In this document: piece by piece, positions 1 through 6,126 of the stretch
Layout of the letters: every line of letters starts with the position of its first letter
How positions within the stretch are numbered: position 1 is the first letter of the stretch
Source of the DNA: Spirochaetota bacterium
GTDB lineage: Bacteria; Spirochaetota; Spirochaetia; SZUA-6
Direction of reading: 5' to 3'
Length of the DNA stretch: 6,126 bases
Assembly (NCBI GenBank): GCA_003641675.1
Contig: QNBI01000136.1
Span: forward strand, 1-6,126
Translations under genes and position numbers: made by a program
Notes under the pieces: generated by a model
Databases searched by the model: none
Seen by the model: the letters and a program-made list of their open reading frames with translations, nothing else
What the model was told of the DNA's origin: nothing

Positions 1-1
1 T

Positions 2-967
2 AAAGAAATACTTTTAAACACCGGTATTCCTGTCTGGACAGTGGAGAATGTATATCCCAGGCTGGACGAGCTTAATGTAAAACCCTTACGCGAGAAGATT
101 CAGGATGTTTTCTCCGAGCACATCGTCACTGCCCCCGGCATGGAAAAGGTAAAAAAGATGGCTTCGGGTAGGATTATCCCAACTCCGGCTGCGGTACTCC
201 GTGCAGCCGAGCTTCTCTACACGCCCCTTAAAGATACTGTTGTAATAGATGTAGGCGGAGCTACGACGGATGTCCATTCTGTTACAGAGGGGAACCCCAG
301 CCTGCAAAGCATTAAAGCCGGTCCGGAACCTTTTTCCAAACGCACGGTAGAGGGAGATTTAGGTGTATTCTACAATGTGCAAAGGATAGTTGAGTCTTCC
401 GGCGGGAATTTAAAAGAAATAACCTCTGTTCCCGCACTTCCCGGTAAAAAAAGTGAAATAGAAAATGTAAAGGCCCTTACCCTGTGGGCCTCCCGTACCG
501 CACTCTGGAGACACGCCGGCGAACTAAAAAGTATTTACGGAACCAACGGTAAAAGTGATATAATAGAGGGAAGGGACCTTACCGCTGTCAGAGCAATAAT
601 AGGCACAGGCGGCGCCTTAACAAGGCTGGGAGGCGGAAAAAAGATTCTATTATCTCTTAGAGCAGACCCTTCCGGGAGGAAGCTCCTTCCCGGCGGCCTT
701 ATCGGGAAAGGCTCAGCGTTGGTTTCACGTAGAGACATTCAGAGAGGTTACAGGAAAACCACTTTAAGAGACACTAAAACCGGCATCGGTCCGGGAAAGG
801 AGCCGGGATTATCTGTATATATAGATACAGAATACATTATGGCCGCAGCCGGCGTTATTTCTCTTAAATATCCGGAAGAAGCTCTTGATGTTCTGCTGGG
901 AAGCATTAATGGGAGCATTAAACCTCGCATTAATTCAGATAGTGAGGAAATGAAAAGGAGGCAGTAA
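2..967 (+). CDS. glmL: GlmL/MutL-family ATPase, 5'-truncated by the window edge
   Basis: This is the C-terminal 321 residues of a GlmL (MutL) family protein. The family consists of cytoplasmic actin/Hsp70-fold ATPases encoded beside B12-dependent aminomutases and glutamate mutase, where they are thought to protect or reactivate the cobalamin enzyme. The reading frame is open from base 2, and conserved family sequence (a GIPVWTVENVYP-like stretch) lies before the GTG at 41, so that GTG is internal and the true start lies upstream. Full-length members are roughly 450 residues or more. Visible motifs are the PTPAAVL segment, the phosphate-binding DVGGATTDVH loop (bases 248-277) and a second glycine-rich loop, GTGGALTRL (from base 602), typical of the adenosine-side loop of this fold. 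The stop codon directly abuts the TTG start of the ornithine racemase gene, so the client is most likely ornithine 4,5-aminomutase, encoded outside the window. The family call is confident; the exact client is inferred from context. Confidence 0.88.
   Translation, partial: KEILLNTGIPVWTVENVYPRLDELNVKPLREKIQDVFSEHIVTAPGMEKVKKMASGRIIPTPAAVLRAAELLYTPLKDTVVIDVGGATTDVHSVTEGNPSLQSIKAGPEPFSKRTVEGDLGVFYNVQRIVESSGGNLKEITSVPALPGKKSEIENVKALTLWASRTALWRHAGELKSIYGTNGKSDIIEGRDLTAVRAIIGTGGALTRLGGGKKILLSLRADPSGRKLLPGGLIGKGSALVSRRDIQRGYRKTTLRDTKTGIGPGKEPGLSVYIDTEYIMAAAGVISLKYPEEALDVLLGSINGSIKPRINSDSEEMKRRQ
953..961 (+). promoter_or_regulatory. Strong Shine-Dalgarno site that fixes a TTG start
   Basis: The sequence AAAAGGAGG lies inside the last codons of the GlmL gene, six bases before the TTG at 968. 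It is a near-perfect anti-16S match at good spacing. Protein similarity to ornithine racemases also begins within the first residues after this TTG. No in-frame ATG or GTG nearby does better, so TTG is accepted as the start. The preceding stop codon TAA (965-967) touches the TTG, which suggests that translation of the two genes is coupled. Confidence 0.85.
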
Positions 968-2899
968 TTGCCCGGCCCCTCCGTACGGATAGACCTAAAA
1001 AAAATAGAGGACAATACAAGGGCGGTTGTCTCACTCTGCAGGAAATATGGAATAGAAGTTGCGGGAGTGACAAAAGTCACCTGCGGCATGCCGCAGATTG
1101 CAAAAGCTATGATACGCGGAGGAGTTACCGCTATTGGAGAATCGAGGCTTGCCAATATTCACCGTCTAAGAGCGAGCGGCATAAACAGTACAATAATACT
1201 TCTTAGGATTCCTCCTCTCTCCGCGGTAGATGAAATCGTCACTTCGGTAGATATTAGTCTCAACTCCGAATTACCCGTAATAAAAGCGCTTTCGGATGCA
1301 GCGGAAAAACACGATATTATCCACAAAATTATTCTAATGATCGATTTAGGAGACCTCCGGGAGGGAATATGGCCGGATGACCTTCTCACGACAGCAGAAC
1401 AAATAGTACGGCTTCCCGCAGTGAAAATTGAGGGCATAGGTACAAACCTTACCTGCTATGGCGGAGTAATCCCAACTAAAGAAAACATGGGAAAACTTGC
1501 AGACTATGCAGAACTCCTTGAAAGAACCTTTAACTTAAAGCTTAAATATATCTCCGGAGGCAATTCAAGTTCTCTGCCACTTCTTGCATCCGGCAGAATG
1601 CCCGAAAGAATAAACCACCTTCGTATCGGCGAAGCCATACTATTGGGGCGAGAGACAATTCACAGGAGTGCATGGCCGGGAACAACGCAGGACGCCTTTT
1701 TACTTTCCGCAGAGATTATAGAACTCAAAAAAAAACCCTCACAGCCAATTGGAAATACCGGAGAGGATGCATTCGGCCGTCACAGAAAATTCAGGGATAC
1801 CGGAATGAGAATGCGGGCAATACTAAATGTGGGAAGAGAGGATACGGTGGTAGAAGGCCTTTCACCAGCAGAAAAGGGCATTACTATTCTGGGGGCTTCC
1901 AGCGATCACCTGTTATTGGATGTAACAGATGCGGAAATACCTTTAAAATTGGGTGACAGGGCACATTTCCAGCCCAGCTATGCAGCTCTGCTTGCGGCTA
2001 TGACCTCAGAGTATGTAGTAAAGGAGCTTATAGTAGACAGAAGCATCCAGAGAACGGAACCGAAGGGGATATGGATAGACGGAGAACCTGAAATCGTGAA
2101 AATGTTTTCACAGGCAGGGCTGGGCAAAAGCCTTAAAAACCTCAAATACAGTATTGCTTCCCATATCGGAACCTCTCCCCGCCATAACATAAAAGAGCAT
2201 AACCTCACGCAGCATAACCCGACTATACGGGAGGTGGCCTTAAGGACTAGAGAACAATGCAGTAAGGGATACATGCCGTTAATACTGGGCGGCAGCCACA
2301 GGATGACCCTTGCAGCCCTTATTGCACAGGCTTTCAACACAGAAGCTTTCGGACTTCTGTGGTTCGATTCGCACGCATGCTTTATTCCTCCGGACCTAAA
2401 AAAACACTACCCTAAAAGCCGCTCTGCCCTCTCCACTGCCTTAGGCTACAGTCGGGTTCCATGGTTTCCCGAACTTCGCTACAGGCTGTCGCCTGAAAAC
2501 ACGGTTATTATAGGTGTACAGGAAGCAGAACCGGAGGAGGTGGTTCTTTTAAAGAAGGGAAGAATTAAAACTTTTACTATGGAGGATATAGACAATCTTG
2601 GAATAAAAGAGGTTATGCATAAAGGCCTTATAAGAGCTGCAAGCGGGACATACGGGATTCATGTAAGCTTTTCACCCTCTGTTGTAGACAGACTTGTTTC
2701 GGAAGAATCTGCAGGAGGGCTTACACTCAGAGAAATATACCTAGCCATGGAAATGATTTCGAATTCGGGACTTCTCTGTTCCATGGATGCAGTCGGATTT
2801 GACAAAATCAGAAAACAGAGTAATAGTAACAGACACATTATAGAGAGAATAATAAACATTATTCTCTCCGCTTTCGGGAAAAAAATACTCGGAGAATAA
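968..2899 (+). CDS. orr: Ornithine racemase fused to a degenerate arginase-like domain
   Basis: This cytoplasmic protein has 643 residues in two modules. Residues 1-355 form a PLP-dependent ornithine racemase of the alanine-racemase N-terminal-domain type. It would interconvert L- and D-ornithine to supply ornithine 4,5-aminomutase. Visible motifs are the PLP lysine K36 in GVTKVTCG, the SLNSE segment (97-101), LTCYGGVIPT (161-170), the SGGNSSSL phosphate loop (196-203), LRIGEAILLGRET (218-230) and GASSDHLLLDVTD (309-321). Stand-alone racemases end near here, at about 350-360 residues. Residues ~370-643 follow the arginase/agmatinase fold: LGGSH (440-444), WFDSHACF (465-472), NTVIIGVQEAEP (511-522), IHVSFSPSVVD (564-574) and GGLTLRE (583-589). 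Three metal ligands are replaced (Cys471, Ser569, Ser571), so arginase activity is doubtful. The frame is continuous and has no internal SD-plus-ATG at the junction, so one polypeptide is expected. The racemase call is firm, the arginase homology strong, and the function of the second domain unknown. Confidence 0.87.
   Translation: MPGPSVRIDLKKIEDNTRAVVSLCRKYGIEVAGVTKVTCGMPQIAKAMIRGGVTAIGESRLANIHRLRASGINSTIILLRIPPLSAVDEIVTSVDISLNSELPVIKALSDAAEKHDIIHKIILMIDLGDLREGIWPDDLLTTAEQIVRLPAVKIEGIGTNLTCYGGVIPTKENMGKLADYAELLERTFNLKLKYISGGNSSSLPLLASGRMPERINHLRIGEAILLGRETIHRSAWPGTTQDAFLLSAEIIELKKKPSQPIGNTGEDAFGRHRKFRDTGMRMRAILNVGREDTVVEGLSPAEKGITILGASSDHLLLDVTDAEIPLKLGDRAHFQPSYAALLAAMTSEYVVKELIVDRSIQRTEPKGIWIDGEPEIVKMFSQAGLGKSLKNLKYSIASHIGTSPRHNIKEHNLTQHNPTIREVALRTREQCSKGYMPLILGGSHRMTLAALIAQAFNTEAFGLLWFDSHACFIPPDLKKHYPKSRSALSTALGYSRVPWFPELRYRLSPENTVIIGVQEAEPEEVVLLKKGRIKTFTMEDIDNLGIKEVMHKGLIRAASGTYGIHVSFSPSVVDRLVSEESAGGLTLREIYLAMEMISNSGLLCSMDAVGFDKIRKQSNSNRHIIERIINIILSAFGKKILGE
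2843..2868 (+). repeat. Perfect 11-bp inverted repeat near the 3' end of the racemase-arginase gene
   Basis: Arms at 2843-2853 (GAGAGAATAAT) and 2858-2868 (ATTATTCTCTC) pair perfectly around a four-base AAAC loop. The repeat lies inside the coding sequence, about 30 bases before the stop. The stem is AT-rich and has no T tract after it, so it is not a typical intrinsic terminator. It could be a weak processing or coupling structure between the racemase and sulfatase genes, or chance in an isoleucine-rich stretch (IIERIINII). Confidence 0.55.
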
Positions 2900-2909
2900 A
2901 GCGATTAAA

Positions 2910-4517
2910 ATGGAAAAAAAATATATAGATACAAAAACAGGTAAAGGTCCGTTCTTTTTGCATAAAAATGAGCGAGCTTCTAATATCTTTCTCATAACTA
3001 TGGATATGGTTCCTCCTCAGTTTTATCTGGGACAAAATCATGGAGTACAGACCCCTGCCCTTGATTCACTAAAAAAAGACGGGCTTTTTTTTACTAGCGC
3101 ATTCGCAAGCGCGCCTCTATGCGGACCTTCGCGCGCTTCCTACTTAACAGGACGATATACGTACATAACCGGAAACAGTGAACGCGCGCATGATGGGCAT
3201 TCAACCGAGCTTAGGAATACCGATACTATCTGGCCGGAATATTTAAAAGCTTCCGGCTATCATACAAGACATTCAGGGAAATCTCACGTAGGTACCGATA
3301 TTTTCACACGGGTATTCAGCGAAAATGATGCTCCATGGCACCGATGGTCACCACCATGGTACGATGACGAAGACTATATAGGGTTTCTTAAAAGAAAAGG
3401 CCTTAAAAGGATCTCCTTTAAAAAGGAGATCCGGGCTTTAAGCTGGAGCAGAAACGGAAAAGGAAACAGCTACGGCGGGTGGCTTTCCGGCCAGAACGGC
3501 AGGCCTTTTCCTGAAGATGCAACATACCCGGCCTTCCTCGTTGACAGGGCTATTAACAGTATAGAAAACCGCCGTTATGAGAAAAAACCCCTCTATTTTC
3601 AGCTTGATTTCTTCGGGCCGCATCAGCCCTTTGCAATTCCCGGCGGATGGGAAAAACGCGAAAAGGTTATACGCCGTAATATGAAACTTCCGAAGAGCTG
3701 GGAAGCATGGGCAAAAAGCGGATTCGCGCCAGTACCAAACCAGCCTCGAGTCTATGAGATGTACAGAAAGAACTGGGGAATGCGGCAGCGGGAGACACTT
3801 ACAGATTACAGGGTAGCAAACCAACTCCAGTTTGAACTCATCGATAAAATGATAGGTAAATTTCTTGACTTTTTAAAAGGACAGGGGCTTTATGAAAACA
3901 GTTTAATTATGTTCATAGCAGATCATGGGGAGATGAACGGTGAATGGGGCTGCATTGATAAGGGCGCTTATTTAAACCCGCAGGTTTTAAGAGTTCCTGT
4001 AATCTTAAAGCCGCCTCGAAATAATGCCGCTGTAAAAGATGCCGTCAAATTCACCGGTACCACCTGTGATATGCCTTGTTCATTACTCGATATAGCCCCT
4101 ACAGTACTGGAAACAGCCGGTATTGAAATACCGGAAAGGCTGGATGGCTATAGTTTGCTTAAGATACTTTCAGGAGAACCAAGACCGGATGATAAACCGA
4201 TAATGTTTGATATCTGGAACCATGTTGTTCCTAATCCTGCAGTCGGAATACTCTTTAAAGCTTCCGATAACAACTGCTACCTTTACTCCTACAACACCAC
4301 TCATGAAATAGACGAACTGTACGACATTAGTATACTTTCGGAATTAAAGAATCTCTACGGGGAACCCCACTATAATTTGGTTTATAAGGAAGCGTTAAAC
4401 TTAATGAACCGGTATTTATCGCATGATGAACGATGGGAGATATATAAGGGATATTTTCAGCTTGAAAATGCCGAGAAACTTAACCTTCCCCCATTGGATA
4501 CGCAGAAATTCTTATAA
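2910..4517 (+). CDS. Cysteine-type (type I) sulfatase, cytoplasmic
   Basis: This 535-residue member of the sulfatase/alkaline-phosphatase superfamily would hydrolyse a sulfate ester, or in some relatives a phosphonate or phosphate ester; the substrate cannot be read from sequence. The signature CGPSR (C71-R75, within PLCGPSRASYLTG) carries the cysteine that maturase enzymes convert to formylglycine. Other active-site elements are D32 in the N-terminal strand IFLITMD, K124 and H126 in GKSHVG, H238 in GPHQPF, D338-H339 in IADHGEMNGEWG, and K351. The C-terminal subdomain has the usual ELYD (315-318 from the C-terminal third's start is not implied; it lies near base 4314) and ends with a helical region. 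There is no signal peptide or membrane segment at the N terminus, so the enzyme should be cytoplasmic. The residue after D32 is Met, where an acidic or amide metal ligand is usual. The start has only a distant SD (GGAG at 2891-2894, 15 bases upstream), but the fold begins at about residue 24, so ATG 2910 fits. No maturase gene is in the window. Confidence 0.88.
   Translation: MEKKYIDTKTGKGPFFLHKNERASNIFLITMDMVPPQFYLGQNHGVQTPALDSLKKDGLFFTSAFASAPLCGPSRASYLTGRYTYITGNSERAHDGHSTELRNTDTIWPEYLKASGYHTRHSGKSHVGTDIFTRVFSENDAPWHRWSPPWYDDEDYIGFLKRKGLKRISFKKEIRALSWSRNGKGNSYGGWLSGQNGRPFPEDATYPAFLVDRAINSIENRRYEKKPLYFQLDFFGPHQPFAIPGGWEKREKVIRRNMKLPKSWEAWAKSGFAPVPNQPRVYEMYRKNWGMRQRETLTDYRVANQLQFELIDKMIGKFLDFLKGQGLYENSLIMFIADHGEMNGEWGCIDKGAYLNPQVLRVPVILKPPRNNAAVKDAVKFTGTTCDMPCSLLDIAPTVLETAGIEIPERLDGYSLLKILSGEPRPDDKPIMFDIWNHVVPNPAVGILFKASDNNCYLYSYNTTHEIDELYDISILSELKNLYGEPHYNLVYKEALNLMNRYLSHDERWEIYKGYFQLENAEKLNLPPLDTQKFL
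3409..3432 (+). repeat. Perfect 11-bp palindromic hairpin inside the sulfatase gene
   Basis: Arms at 3409-3419 (GGATCTCCTTT) and 3422-3432 (AAAGGAGATCC) are exact reverse complements with only two bases between them. As RNA it would open to an apical loop of four or more bases. The right arm contains AAAGGAG, a Shine-Dalgarno-like string that the stem would sequester. No start codon with a sensible frame follows closely, and no T tract follows. It encodes KRISFKKEIR in the linker between the sulfatase active-site halves. Confidence 0.6.
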
Positions 4518-4555
4518 TATCCGAATAATGACGAAACAAAACAAGGAAGGAAAAA
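4518..4555 (+). promoter_or_regulatory. Short intergenic leader with Shine-Dalgarno for the acyl-CoA ligase gene
   Basis: This 38-bp gap between the sulfatase stop and the ligase start carries AAGGAAGG at 4543-4550, five bases before ATG 4556, which is a good ribosome binding site and fixes the start. No hairpin with a T tract is present, so read-through from the sulfatase gene is expected. A TATAAT at 4513-4518 has no matching -35 element at usable spacing, so I do not call a promoter. Confidence 0.7.
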
Positions 4556-6126
4556 ATGGAAAAGAAAAATCTTATAGCTCTTTTAGAAGAAAGTGTGCAG
4601 AAATACAGCAACTGGACATTTATGATGGAGTACAACGGCTCCGAATATGCAGGCTCAACATTCAAGGAAATATACGACGAAGCTCATAATGTTGCCGGTT
4701 TTCTCCTCTCGAAGGGAATAAAAAAAGGAGACAGGGCGGCACTTCTCTCCGAAGGGAGAAACGCCTGGGTTTCTGCAGAGTTCGGTATATTTTTAACAGG
4801 CGGAATAAGCGTTCCCTTGTCGGTAAAAATTAAAACCAGAGAGGAGCTTCTCTTCCGGCTTAAACATTCCAGTTCACGCTTCTTAATCGTATCCGACAGG
4901 CAGTGGGACAAGACGGCTGTTCTTATTAAGGAATTACCTTCTCTCGAATTTATAGTTATTATAGGAAACCACCCCGGAACGACAGACTTTAAGAAGCCGG
5001 AAATATACTCATGGAACAATGTTTTGGCCCAGGGCTCAGAGTACAATAGGGACAATCCGGATAAACTTAAACAGAGCAAGAATTTAGTAGGCGAAAACGA
5101 CCCTGCAACATTAACCTATACTTCCGGAACAACGGCAGAACCAAAGGGAATAGTTCTATCCCACAAGAACTACTGGGTAAATGTGGAGGATGTAAACACA
5201 TTTTTTAAACTCCCCATCCCCTTCTACACTCTTTTAATACTTCCATGGGACCACTCCTTCGCCCATACCGCAGGTTTATACTCTTTCTTAAAAAAGGGGA
5301 GCGTTATCGGAGCTGTAGAACCGGGTAAAACCGAAATCGGTACAATACGCAATATACCTAAAAATATTAAAGAAATACGGCCTACCTATCTTTTAGTAGT
5401 CCCTGCACTTGCAGAGAGCTTCCGGAGAAGCATAGAGAAGAAAATAGAGGAAACAGGCGGGTTTGCCGAAAAATTATTTAACCTCACCGTAAAGTGGGGA
5501 ATCCGGGTGCTTGGAGATGCATACCATAAAAGATACGACCCCCTCTCTTTAGTTATCTGGCCCTTCTATCTTTTACTGCGTGCGGTTATATCAAAGCAGA
5601 TTAAATCCTCTCTGGGAGGCAGAATAAGGTTTATGGTATGCGGAGGCTCTGCCCTGTCAGTGGATCATGTAAGATGGTTTGCGGCGCTTGGCCTTCCCGT
5701 ATATCAGGGCTATGGGCTTTCCGAAACCAGCCCGGTTGTATCTTCCAACTCCATGGAGAGAAAGCATTTCAAAATAGGGTCTTCCGGAAAGCTGTTTCCG
5801 TGGGTAAAAATACAAATAGCGGATGAGGATGACAGGCCTCTTCCGCCCGGGAAAATCGGCGAAGTGACTTTAAAGGGGGACTGCGTAATGATAGGCTACT
5901 GGAACAATAAATCGGCTACGGACGAATCTATGAGAAACGGGTGGTTTCATACAGGGGACTTAGGCTATATGGATAAGGACGGTTTCCTCTTTATCACCGG
6001 AAGAATAAAGAGCTTGCTTGTAGGCGAGGACGGCGAAAAGTATTCACCGGAGGCATTGGAACAGCACCTCACAGACAATAACCCAGTTATAAAGCAGATT
6101 ATGCTATACAATCAGCAGAACCCTTA
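4556..6126 (+). CDS. AMP-forming long-chain acyl-CoA ligase, 3'-truncated by the window edge
   Basis: The window holds the first 523 codons of an ANL-superfamily adenylating enzyme of the long-chain fatty-acid-CoA ligase type. It would activate a carboxylate with ATP and then form the CoA thioester. Visible motifs are the P-loop-like YTSGTTAEPKG (188-198, with Ala where Gly is usual after the TT pair), PWDHSF (about 231-236), GYGLSETSP (385-393, the A5 motif), WFHTGDLGY with ATP-ribose-binding D468 (463-471) and TGRIKSLLV with R483 (481-489). The catalytic C-terminal lysine lies beyond the window. A hydrophobic stretch at 330-345 (LSLVIWPFYLLLRAVI) sits in the insertion typical of long-chain types and may dock on the membrane. 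The frame ends at NQQNP plus TA, compatible with the Tyr that I recall following NP in relatives. Chain length and true substrate are unknown; an acyl acceptor other than CoA is possible. It lies 38 bp after the sulfatase and is likely cotranscribed. Confidence 0.87.
   Translation, partial: MEKKNLIALLEESVQKYSNWTFMMEYNGSEYAGSTFKEIYDEAHNVAGFLLSKGIKKGDRAALLSEGRNAWVSAEFGIFLTGGISVPLSVKIKTREELLFRLKHSSSRFLIVSDRQWDKTAVLIKELPSLEFIVIIGNHPGTTDFKKPEIYSWNNVLAQGSEYNRDNPDKLKQSKNLVGENDPATLTYTSGTTAEPKGIVLSHKNYWVNVEDVNTFFKLPIPFYTLLILPWDHSFAHTAGLYSFLKKGSVIGAVEPGKTEIGTIRNIPKNIKEIRPTYLLVVPALAESFRRSIEKKIEETGGFAEKLFNLTVKWGIRVLGDAYHKRYDPLSLVIWPFYLLLRAVISKQIKSSLGGRIRFMVCGGSALSVDHVRWFAALGLPVYQGYGLSETSPVVSSNSMERKHFKIGSSGKLFPWVKIQIADEDDRPLPPGKIGEVTLKGDCVMIGYWNNKSATDESMRNGWFHTGDLGYMDKDGFLFITGRIKSLLVGEDGEKYSPEALEQHLTDNNPVIKQIMLYNQQNP

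Noticed and set aside
41..43. GTG at 41 as the start of the GlmL-family gene
   Set aside because: The frame is open to base 2, conserved family sequence precedes the GTG, and there is no Shine-Dalgarno before it. The gene is cut by the window edge.
902..938. Three GCATTAA strings close together near the end of the GlmL-family gene
   Set aside because: The spacing is irregular and the strings encode an ordinary Ser-Ile/Arg-Ile stretch. They are too short to call a repeat or operator.
1672..1956. A 94-codon open frame on the + strand inside the racemase gene
   Set aside because: It overlaps the conserved racemase sequence in another frame, has no recognisable protein character and no ribosome site of its own.
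3071..3092. A7 run, GC-containing spacer and T8 run resembling a terminator
   Set aside because: The stem would be almost entirely A-U, it sits early in the sulfatase gene, and the bases are explained by the conserved peptide KKDGLFF.
4513..4518. TATAAT that could be a -10 element for the acyl-CoA ligase gene
   Set aside because: No -35-like hexamer lies 16-18 bases upstream; the nearest TTGG-type match is only about 13 bases away. It overlaps the sulfatase stop region and is likely chance.
4684..5079. A 131-codon open frame on the - strand
   Set aside because: It is antisense to the acyl-CoA ligase, whose motifs are clear on the + strand, and its translation is low in protein-like features.

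Overview
The window holds four tightly packed genes, all on the + strand: the C-terminal two thirds of a GlmL/MutL-type aminomutase-associated ATPase (running in from the left edge), an ornithine racemase fused to an arginase-fold domain, a cysteine-type sulfatase, and a long-chain-fatty-acid-CoA-ligase-like AMP-forming enzyme that runs off the right edge. The junctions are 0, 10 and 38 bp. I see no convincing promoter or terminator inside the window, so it reads as the interior of one operon. No stretch of more than 38 bases lacks a gene. I found no RNA genes, insertion sequences or CRISPR arrays.

The first two genes belong to the anaerobic ornithine-degradation context known from amino-acid-fermenting Clostridia and other anaerobes. 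There, ornithine racemase makes D-ornithine, the B12/PLP-dependent ornithine 4,5-aminomutase OraS/OraE converts it to 2,4-diaminopentanoate, and a GlmL-like ATPase is encoded beside the mutase. The mutase genes should therefore lie just upstream of base 1 (inference). The last two genes are not part of the known pathway.

The most unusual object is the 643-residue racemase. Its N-terminal ~355 residues are a complete ornithine racemase. Its C-terminal ~270 residues align by eye along nearly the whole arginase fold, but three of the six manganese-ligand positions are replaced (Asp to Cys, Ser, Ser) and other catalytic positions are also gone. A fused, probably non-catalytic arginase module could sense arginine or ornithine, act as a scaffold, or have acquired another reaction.

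The organism looks like an anaerobic bacterium of moderate GC content with purine-rich Shine-Dalgarno sites, one of which serves a TTG start. The acyl-CoA ligase is of a type I associate with Spirochaetota (Treponema-like) and Bacteroidota, while the ornithine cluster is best known in Clostridia. A spirochaete or clostridial anaerobe is my best guess, held weakly.
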